This document shows positions 16,698 through 23,807 of a stretch of 32,173 bases of DNA, in pieces; position 1 is the stretch's first letter; the number at the start of each line of letters is the position of its first letter. The stretch is taken from NCBI GenBank assembly GCA_021107705.1, contig JAIOSJ010000145.1, positions 1 to 32,173 on the forward strand, given 5' to 3'. Under the pieces are notes generated by a model. The model had not been told where the DNA came from. It did no database searches and saw nothing but the letters and a program-made list of their open reading frames with translations. The DNA is from Thermoanaerobaculales bacterium (GTDB taxonomy: Bacteria; Acidobacteriota; Thermoanaerobaculia; Thermoanaerobaculales; Sulfomarinibacteraceae). A program made the translations under genes and the position numbers.

Positions 16698-17726
16698 TCA
16701 GGCCGGGAGTTTCTCCCAATCCGATCGTGGTGCGTCCATCGCCAGGGCCAGGCCCCCGTCCGCACCCTGAAAAATCGGATCCTCCGCTACCTGGACGTTT
16801 CCACCGCCGTAGGGGGCCATGGCCTTTTCGAGGGCTTGGGCCAGTCCGCTCATCGGAGCAATTCCGCCGGCAAGGATGACGTTGTTACGGACCCTTTCCT
16901 GAAATTCCGGCTCGATTGAAGTGATCAGGTCGAGCATGGTCTCGGCAACCGGCGGCACGAGAGCCTCGCACGCCTGTTTGAGTGCGGCGGTTATGTCGAT
17001 CTCCGTCGGTTTGCCGCTAATCGGTGTCGTGACCTCGACGACCTTTTTGGAGTGTCCGACGAAGCCGAATTCCTCTTTCCATGCCCTTGCGGTGTGGATG
17101 GACGCCTTGAGGTCGGGGTTTGTCTCTTCCAGGATCTTCAGTATCTGGTCGTCAATCCAATCACCGGCGTTTGGCAGCGTGCGCTGGTCTTCGTCTGTGG
17201 GATAGCGCCCCTGCATGACGCAGAAATCGGATGTGCCCGCGCCGATGTCAACCACAAGGGCGTGCAGGAGAGCGTCGAGCCCATAGGCTACGGCAAATGG
17301 TTCAGAGACGATAATGAGGTGATCGACGAATCCGCGCATCGCCTCACGAAGGTGTTGACGATTGACTCGAAGCGCCTCTGCCGGGACACCGATCACACTG
17401 CGCACCTTGGCACCGCCCTTGCGCGCTTGTGAAACGCCTGAGACTTCCATCAGGTAGGAGACCAATTCTCTGACGGCTTGTTGATCTTTGTCGGACCCCT
17501 CTTTGAGCAGGCCGCGTTCGAGCGGCCGGTGAAGGTCGAGCATCGTCCGGTTCTCGAGAGCATCTCGGCCGACCAGGACCTTCTGTTTGAGGACTTTTCG
17601 CGCCACCATGTCGAGAGGCCACCCAACGAAACTCTCCACCATGTGATGCTCGCCGTCGGAGGTGGAAATGGAACTCCTCGAAGTTCCCAGGTCGATACCA
17701 ACGAACACATTCTTGCTTTCAGTCAT
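16698..17726 (-). CDS. MamK-like bacterial actin ATPase (Hsp70/actin superfamily)
   Basis: VGIDLGTSRSSIS, RDALENRTMLDLHRPLERG, VIGVPAEALRVNRQ, IIVSEPFAVAYGLDALLHALVVDIGAGTSDFCVMQG, EDQRTLPNAGDWID, EEFGFVG, ILAGGIAPMSGL; order and wording closely recall MamK. Confidence 0.8.
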   Translation of the reverse strand: MTESKNVFVGIDLGTSRSSISTSDGEHHMVESFVGWPLDMVARKVLKQKVLVGRDALENRTMLDLHRPLERGLLKEGSDKDQQAVRELVSYLMEVSGVSQARKGGAKVRSVIGVPAEALRVNRQHLREAMRGFVDHLIIVSEPFAVAYGLDALLHALVVDIGAGTSDFCVMQGRYPTDEDQRTLPNAGDWIDDQILKILEETNPDLKASIHTARAWKEEFGFVGHSKKVVEVTTPISGKPTEIDITAALKQACEALVPPVAETMLDLITSIEPEFQERVRNNVILAGGIAPMSGLAQALEKAMAPYGGGNVQVAEDPIFQGADGGLALAMDAPRSDWEKLPA

Positions 17727-17746
17727 CCCAGTTCTCCTTGCTCTTG

Positions 17747-17922
17747 CCCGCGTTTCTCACCGGTTTTCTGCTCCGACCGCAGATCTGGCGCACTGCGTGG
17801 TCCTTTTCACGATTCGTCTCCTGCGACGTGCCGTTGAGTACGACTCGTCGCCTCATCGGTCAAAAACCCACGCTGCGCACCATCTTTGTGGTCTCGCGAC
17901 GAGACCCGGTGAGAAGTGCGGG
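17747..17922 (+). repeat. Dispersed inverted-end element, copy D (complete, about 176 bp)
   Basis: Left end CCCGCGTTTCTCACCGG; right end CCGGTGAGAAGTGCGGG. Core shared with copy A. Confidence 0.85.
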
Positions 17923-19042
17923 CCAGGGAATTTCGTTCTTTTTGTGTCGCAAAGCGAAAGACACCTTCAGCCAAAGCGTCTGCGATTTTCTGGCGATACG
18001 CCGGAATGGCGAGCAACCGAGCTTCACGATCATTCGAAAGACAGGCCACTTCGGCCAGAATGGCGGGCATTTCGGTTGCCACCAGTACGGCGAACGGCGC
18101 CGACATCACACCTCGACTGACGATGTCGGGATTCTCCGTACGAAGAACCTCGAAGAGTGAGTCCTGGACTGATCTGGCGAGACGTCGCGACTCTTCTCGT
18201 CGGACATCTGCGTAGATGACCTCCAAGAGTCGACGGGTATCGGCAAGAGTGAAACCTGATGCGCGGTTTTCCGAAGCGGCCAAGCGGTTCAGGAACGGAT
18301 CATCGGACGGGCCGAGGTAGTAGGTTTCAACTCCGCGAGCCGATCGGTCGGGCAGCCAATTGATGTGGATCGAAATAAATAGGTCGGCCCTCTCAATGTT
18401 GGCGACGGCCACACGCTCGGGGAGTGATATTTCCACGTCCTGCGATCGAGTGAGAATCGGTGAGAGGCCCGCCTCCTCGAGTCGCCGTGCCAAGCGAATT
18501 CCGATGTCCAGAGTGAGGTCTTTTTCCAAGAGCCCGAAATTCAACGAGGTTCCCCCGTCTCGACCGCCGTGGCCGGGATCGATAACCACAGTGCGGATCG
18601 TGAGGGGAATCGCCTCGGCAATCAGAATGGCGCCTTCAAGCGAAGGAAGAGCAGGGTCGGGGTCGTTGACATCAATCTGATAAGCGGGGCTGGAGATAAG
18701 GCGAAAGCTTCCGCTGTTCGGGACAGCCTCGCCTGTGGCAAGAGTGGGCCGCATTGTGAGAACGATTGATGTGCCGATGAGAACAAGGCCCGCCATTGCC
18801 GAACCGAACAGCCATCTCCGGATCCGGCGTCGTTGTCGTTCCCGGTCCTTGGTGGTGGATCCGAGTGGGCGGTCGGCCAACAGATCAAGGTTCTCGTCGA
18901 TCGCGCCCTGAAGTAATTTCTTCCTGAACCGCCGATCGACCTTCTTCGGCGGAGTATGTGTGGCGCGCTTTCGTTTCACAGGCACCGAGAGATTCGGCGC
19001 CTCGGTTGGTCTTTCCGGGGCAGGTACGGTCTTAAAAGACAC
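17807..19042 (-). CDS. N-acetylmuramoyl-L-alanine amidase (Amidase_3 type), membrane-anchored
   Basis: TVVIDPGHGGRDGGTS, LTRSQDVEISLPERVAVAN, DLFISIHINWLPDRSARGVETYYL, AILAEVACLSNDREARLL. C-terminal ~39 aa come from element copy D. Confidence 0.92.
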   Translation of the reverse strand: MSFKTVPAPERPTEAPNLSVPVKRKRATHTPPKKVDRRFRKKLLQGAIDENLDLLADRPLGSTTKDRERQRRRIRRWLFGSAMAGLVLIGTSIVLTMRPTLATGEAVPNSGSFRLISSPAYQIDVNDPDPALPSLEGAILIAEAIPLTIRTVVIDPGHGGRDGGTSLNFGLLEKDLTLDIGIRLARRLEEAGLSPILTRSQDVEISLPERVAVANIERADLFISIHINWLPDRSARGVETYYLGPSDDPFLNRLAASENRASGFTLADTRRLLEVIYADVRREESRRLARSVQDSLFEVLRTENPDIVSRGVMSAPFAVLVATEMPAILAEVACLSNDREARLLAIPAYRQKIADALAEGVFRFATQKERNSLARTSHRVSSRDHKDGAQRGFLTDEATSRTQRHVAGDES

Positions 19043-19131
19043 TACAAATATCGTAGCATGGGCCTCCTCGATGATGGGGAGTTATGATGATAAGTCTGAA
19101 TATTGTTTTACCTGTGGCACGGGAGGTCACG

Positions 19132-19725
19132 ATGAGACGAATTTTTGGAATTTCCGGACTTTTGGTGCTGGCCCTCGCAACATCGATGAATACAACCTCG
19201 TGTAAGAGCGGGATCCCCACCGATACTCCAGGAGTCGATGAACTCGGCCAGTATGTTCTCCGCCAAAAAGGACCCGAAATCGAGATTGTTCTCGGCTATC
19301 GATTTGCGGCCGGTTCTATCGCAGATGACTGGATGATTCTCGAGGTGGCGATGACGGCCCCTCCCACAGCCTCAACCACGGTTCACCGAGAGAGCGTGTG
19401 GGTGAAGAAGCCGGATGGAACCAAGATTCCGGTGGCGTCCCAGACGCTCTTCGGTCAGGCATATGGTGAGATGCGCAGGGTCATCAGCAAGGCAAACATC
19501 AACCGAGATCCGCTGGATTACTTTCCCCCGAGTCGGCAGCCGTGCAATCTGGATTTCTTCGTGGCGCCCGGCCGGGGGGTCTCGCATGATCAAGTATCGT
19601 TCAACAATCGAAGAGTCTGTCAAGGCAGGTTGTTTTTCAGGGTGCCGGGCGGTATCACCCCTGGACGCTGGGTCTTCGGTATCGATCTCGAGGAGACGAC
19701 AGTCCGTATTCCTTTTGGTCTTTGA
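19132..19725 (+). CDS. Hypothetical exported protein or possible lipoprotein
   Basis: MRRIFGISGLLVLALATSMNTTSCKS signal-like N-terminus; start moved from 19084 to the ATG at 19132. Confidence 0.6.
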   Translation: MRRIFGISGLLVLALATSMNTTSCKSGIPTDTPGVDELGQYVLRQKGPEIEIVLGYRFAAGSIADDWMILEVAMTAPPTASTTVHRESVWVKKPDGTKIPVASQTLFGQAYGEMRRVISKANINRDPLDYFPPSRQPCNLDFFVAPGRGVSHDQVSFNNRRVCQGRLFFRVPGGITPGRWVFGIDLEETTVRIPFGL

Positions 19726-19728
19726 GGA

Positions 19729-20445
19729 CTAAGACAACCGAGCGAGGTAGCTGCCCCGGCTTCCGTGAGCGAGAACTTCACATACCAGATTCTGTTCTGA
19801 GGCGTAAAGGCTGAGTTTTCGCCAATCAACGAAGAGCCACGGGTAGGTCGCCCCTTCGAGGCGGCCGAAGCTCAGGCGGAAGGTCACCTCTCCCGGATAG
19901 CCCGATCTTCTCTTGAGTCCGACCAGTGAGCGCATGGCCTCCGGATCAAAGGCGTCTCCGAGATCGGCGGAATCGCAGAGAATCTGTCCACCCGGCGCGA
20001 GCAAGGGTCGTAGTTCCGTCAATAGATCACGTAATCCTCGGAGGTCACCCGCCAGCCCAATACCGTTCATCAGCATCAGTACCGTGTCAAAGGTCTCGCC
20101 CACGAGATCCGAGTGCCTGCCGAGCCGAGCGTCTCTCACCCCGCGGCACCGCATGACTTTAACGGCATCTTCAGCGACGTCGAGCGCCAAGACGTTGTGG
20201 CCTTTGCCCTGCAATTCCAGAGCGTGTCTGCCGGCCCCGGCCCCGAGATCGAGCACCCGATCGTGACAGCGACGGAGGGCGTGGATCTCCAACTCCGGGA
20301 GGACCTCGTCGTCGGGTCGATAGTAAGAACGCGCCGCCACCCTCTCGTCGGCAAAGTAGTCGCTGGAGACCAAGATCTCCGCCTGATGGTCACCCTCGTG
20401 AAACGCCAGCAACGCCGCGCCGAGAGGGACCCAGGCGTTCACCAT
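19729..20445 (-). CDS. Class I SAM-dependent methyltransferase
   Basis: VLDLGAGAGRHALELQGKGHNVLALDVAEDAVKVMRCRGV; FDTVLMLMNGIGLAGDLRGLRDLL. Confidence 0.88.
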   Translation of the reverse strand: MVNAWVPLGAALLAFHEGDHQAEILVSSDYFADERVAARSYYRPDDEVLPELEIHALRRCHDRVLDLGAGAGRHALELQGKGHNVLALDVAEDAVKVMRCRGVRDARLGRHSDLVGETFDTVLMLMNGIGLAGDLRGLRDLLTELRPLLAPGGQILCDSADLGDAFDPEAMRSLVGLKRRSGYPGEVTFRLSFGRLEGATYPWLFVDWRKLSLYASEQNLVCEVLAHGSRGSYLARLS

Positions 20446-20506
20446 TTTTCAGACATCGTCAAAAACAAAAGGCAAGCTACGTTGGGTTGCATCATCGTCG
20501 GAGACT

Positions 20507-20542
20507 AGCATTCCCACCCGGAGTTTCCGGGTGGGATATGCT
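20507..20542. repeat. Strong hairpin
   Basis: AGCAT-TCCCACCCGGA-GTT-TCCGGGTGGGA-(T/A bulge)-ATGCT; 16-bp stem with a single-nt bulge and 3-nt loop. Confidence 0.7.
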
Positions 20543-20568
20543 GGGTCCTGCCGGAGGTTTCGGCAATA

Positions 20569-20730
20569 ATGGTGGTGGAGGCCGGACTTTACCTGAAAAA
20601 TCGCGCCCGATTTCAGGGGGCCTTCTCGGGTCTACGCCTGGTGGTGAATGATGAAGCGGGCTTCGAGATCACCGAGGTCATCGCCGGGGTTCAGGAGTCC
20701 GACATCGGTGCCCCGGTCCCGGTTCGATAA
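20569..20730 (+). pseudogene. Short ORF (53 aa), probable remnant of a PDZ-domain protein
   Basis: My translation: MVVEAGLYLKNRARFQGAFSGLRLVVNDEAGFEITEVIAGVQESDIGAPVPVR*. Resembles the start of a PDZ domain; absent from the ORF track because it is short. Confidence 0.5.
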
Positions 20731-20822
20731 CCGCCAAATAGGCGTATGCAAACCCCAGGAATAGCCACAAAAGAGGCACAAAAACGAGAAAAGAAGTAGT
20801 CAACCCTTTCATTCAAAGTGAA

Positions 20823-21677
20823 CTACTGGTTCCCGGTTTGTAAGTGTCGGGGTATCGTCCACCGATCATGTAGCCACAGCCATCCATGGGGCCGCTCTCG
20901 GATGCAAGACTCGTAAAAGCTCTGGATGGTCATGGTGTCTCTTTCGACGTCGCCGATCATCTCCAACGGGCCGGTGAAGCGTGCGCGGTGCTTGCCGACC
21001 CCTTCGCGCCAGTAGTCGAGACCGAAAACCGGGACCCCGCTTCGCTGAACCGCGACCGCCACTGCCGGAGAGGTCCAGGCCGGCCGTCCGAAAAACGGGA
21101 CAGGAATTCCCTTTCTATAGCGTTGATCGAGTAGAAAAACGATTACCCGTCCGCTCGCAAGCTCCTCCATGATCTCCGAAAAAGAGTTCTTTGGTGGCAG
21201 CAGCCCCATACCAAATTTGCGCCTGATTTCATCGATGAAGTCGGCCGCCGGCTTCCACTTCGTCGTTTTCACGACCACAGTAGCCGGCAACGCCTCCTGG
21301 CGGCAGACCATCGGCCCGAGGAGGTCCCAGGAGCCGAAATGACCGGCAACAAGGATCATCCCCTGGCCCCGATCGACGTGCTCCTGGATCACGTCGGCAC
21401 CTTCGATTGTCAGGTCAATGCACGGTTGGCGGGTCTCTCGAAACAACTCGAGATAGCCCATCACAAACCCGGCTGTCGCTCGACGCAAGTTGGGCCCAGC
21501 AGGTAGCTCGGGGAAGGCACGCGAGAAGCCATCGACCGCAACGGCCTTGCGGACCGGAGCGACCACCCACCAGAGCCAGGCGATGGTCCAGGAGAAGCAC
21601 CATGCGACTGGGAAAGGCGTTCGAGACAAGATCCCGACGATGAGCTTGAACACGGACACTCCTGTAAACGACGCCAC
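20823..21677 (-). CDS. LpxL/HtrB-type lysophospholipid acyltransferase
   Basis: GQGMILVAGHFGSWDLLGPMV, RVIVFLLDQRYRKGIPVPFFGRPAWTSPAVAVA, RERPHGWLWLHDRW. Confidence 0.88.
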   Translation of the reverse strand: MASFTGVSVFKLIVGILSRTPFPVAWCFSWTIAWLWWVVAPVRKAVAVDGFSRAFPELPAGPNLRRATAGFVMGYLELFRETRQPCIDLTIEGADVIQEHVDRGQGMILVAGHFGSWDLLGPMVCRQEALPATVVVKTTKWKPAADFIDEIRRKFGMGLLPPKNSFSEIMEELASGRVIVFLLDQRYRKGIPVPFFGRPAWTSPAVAVAVQRSGVPVFGLDYWREGVGKHRARFTGPLEMIGDVERDTMTIQSFYESCIRERPHGWLWLHDRWTIPRHLQTGNQ

Positions 21678-21891
21678 ACCAGGGTTGTTTGGTGTCGGTC
21701 AGGACACGATGCCCAGCCGTTCCCCCGGTTCGAGAAATGGGTCGTACCGGTCACACTATCACGGTTTGGGAACTCCGAATTTCCGATTCAGAAAACCCAG
21801 TCAATAAGGGGTTCTGTGCTCTTCCACGCCGGCGCCGACCTCTTGATCATTGTCGGAATCTACGAGACCTATGGCGCGAGTTGACCCTTCA

Positions 21892-22284
21892 TCATTCCGT
21901 ATTCATCCTCTTCCACACCAGGCGTCCGGCGCGGGCCGTTTCTCCGTCGACGATCACCAGGAGGGGCCCGATGGTTGACCAATGGCCGTCCTTGTACTTG
22001 ACGTAGGCATTGATGATCTGGCCGAAGAGGGAAACGCCCGGGATATCGCTTCGATAGGCAATGTCGCCTACCGTTTCCAGCAGCTTAAAGAGACCGCCGA
22101 TCTTTCCCCGATGGTCCTTCGCATGGCAGCCATCTGTCGTGCTTTTCGCAAATTGTTCTCCTCGACGGAGTGCAACTACGACTGCGTCGCCCAATTTCCG
22201 AAAAACCCAACATCTAACTAACCTTCGCAGTCCTCGCGACGAAAACTGGTGAGAGGTGCGGGCAAAAGGATCGGGTTTCGCCAC
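21892..22284 (-). pseudogene. Chimeric ORF: gene 3' fragment fused to element copy E
   Basis: First ~55 aa read through copy E; the remainder (DHRGKIGGLFKLLETVGDIAYRSDIPGVSLFGQIINAYVKYKDGHWS...) looks protein-like but has no start of its own. Confidence 0.45.
22123..22262 (+). repeat. Dispersed inverted-end element, copy E (left end missing)
   Basis: ATGGCAGCCATCTGTCGTGCTTTTCGCAAAT..GACGAAAACTGGTGAGAGGTGCGGG; near-identical core to copy B (7921-8058). Confidence 0.83.
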
Positions 22285-22691
22285 CGAACATCCGGGAAGC
22301 GGTTGAAATCGGTGTCGGCGGTGTGGACGGTGGCTCGATGTCGGTAGGCGATAGCGGCAATCTGTGCGTCTGTTGTGAGATTACCGCCCGAGCCTGCCGC
22401 TTCCAGCCATTGCAGGGCCTGAAGCACGTCGGCTTCTTGCGTTACGAGAAAGTCAGTTACCGGACGATCGAGCCAGGATCGAACGTGTTCGGCAGCCTCG
22501 TCGATCGTCATCGGATTTTCGAATGCCCTCCGGCTCGTACCAATCCGCAGGAAGGCGAAGAGGACGACTGCGCACAATCCGATGGGTTCTGCGCCGCCCA
22601 GACACTGCTTCCACCAGGCTGCCGCAGGCCGGTGGAAACGGCTGGTCGAGTCATAGGCGTAGAGCAGGAGATTGGCGTCCGGTACGATCAC
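22218..22691 (-). CDS. PIN-domain toxin, VapC-like
   Basis: MIVPDANLLLYAYD, LTTDAQIAAIAYRHRATVHTADTDFNRFPDVRWRNP; 4-bp overlap with the upstream antitoxin. Last ~15 aa derive from copy E. Confidence 0.9.
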   Translation of the reverse strand: MIVPDANLLLYAYDSTSRFHRPAAAWWKQCLGGAEPIGLCAVVLFAFLRIGTSRRAFENPMTIDEAAEHVRSWLDRPVTDFLVTQEADVLQALQWLEAAGSGGNLTTDAQIAAIAYRHRATVHTADTDFNRFPDVRWRNPILLPAPLTSFRREDCEG

Positions 22692-22963
22692 TTTGCCGCA
22701 GCCTCGAGCTTTTGGCCTTTATCCAGAAACTCTTGAATTTCCAGCTCGTTGTCAAGATCGCGGAGTCGCGCCGGATCGATGCCGGATCGTAGCCCCATGG
22801 CCTTGGCTTTGACCACGAAGGGGGGCATTTGTTCGCCTCCATCACCCTTGAGCCCGCGCCGAACGGCCTCGTTCAAAACCTGCTTGAAACTCGTGCGTCC
22901 GCGTTCCATGGCACCACGAATCAGCAATTCCACATCGGCGTCGAGTGTGACCGTCGTTCTCAT
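22688..22963 (-). CDS. VapB-like antitoxin (ribbon-helix-helix type)
   Basis: MRTTVTLDADVELLIRGAMERGRTSFKQVLNEAVRRGL, directly upstream of the PIN toxin. Confidence 0.85.
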   Translation of the reverse strand: MRTTVTLDADVELLIRGAMERGRTSFKQVLNEAVRRGLKGDGGEQMPPFVVKAKAMGLRSGIDPARLRDLDNELEIQEFLDKGQKLEAAAK

Positions 22964-23216
22964 ATATGCATCATGACATCAAGGAAATTTGCTGTCAAGG
23001 CATCACAATATGTGGCTTGCCATTTTGCTGTTCGCAGAACACAAAAACTGGAAAGATGGACCTGGTGCGGGAGTCGTACCGATCCGTTCCACGGAAAGAC
23101 TGTTCGAGCCTTGAATCAGACTGTTTCTTCCTCTGGCGGACTGTTGAGGGTGTGATCAGCGCGCCGATGTTTTGAACGATCTCCCCGTGTGTCGCCCGGT
23201 TCGAATCACCGGCCTT

Positions 23217-23241
23217 CTGGTGCACCTGGTGGGTGCACCAG
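23217..23241. repeat. Perfect hairpin
   Basis: CTGGTGCACC-TGGTG-GGTGCACCAG, 10-bp stem. Confidence 0.7.
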
Positions 23242-23498
23242 CGTCGCATTGTCTGCGGGGCCGGAAAGCGGGTGTAATTGGAACGAATACCCGACCCCGC
23301 ACAAAAAGCGAGCGGCGGCCTGCCCAACTACCGGGAGAACTGTTTTTGAACGACCTGCCCGTGAGTTGCCAGGTCGGACCTGTTGCACCCACTCAAACTA
23401 AACGCGAATCTCCCGCCTTCCGCACAATGACCTGGCCTGGCTCTCCACGGGAAGCGCTCTCCGACCTTGGTCCTCCCGGAAACGAGGTAGGCCGCCGC

Positions 23499-23563
23499 TC
23501 GCCTGAGCAGCGTGGTCGCAGACGCCTCGACCATTTTCCTTCGCGACCGCGCTGCTCGGGCGA
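23499..23563 (+). repeat. Long hairpin in non-coding region (21-bp stem, 23-nt loop)
   Basis: TCGCCTGAGCAGCGTGGTCGC pairs with GCGACCGCGCTGCTCGGGCGA; 19 Watson-Crick pairs plus 2 G-U pairs if transcribed on the plus strand. Confidence 0.7.
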
Positions 23564-23807
23564 CGCTGGGGTGGCGAAAGCCGCACCAGAAGGCCGGGGA
23601 TGAAAGAATCCACAGCAACGCCCGTGGGGATGACCAACTTCGGGTGATTTATCCGCGGGGAGTCACGCCTGGTTTTGATTGATTTCCCGAGAGGGGCCGG
23701 GATTCCAATCTCAGGTTCACGGGTCGTTTCGCTTACTCGGGCCGGTCCGTCAGCCGAGTGAGAGAAGCCGCGTTACAATGCCCGGCAGAACTTGCTGAGG
23801 AGGATCC

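Noticed and set aside
16698-17726. Magnetosome gene cluster
   Set aside because: Only one MamK-like gene; no other mam homologs in the window.
23060-23210. tRNA-like fragments (CGACTCCCGCACCA on minus near 23065-23085; GGTTCGAATC near 23198)
   Set aside because: Stems around the T-loop-like sequence do not pair properly and no complete cloverleaf can be drawn; at most a decayed remnant.
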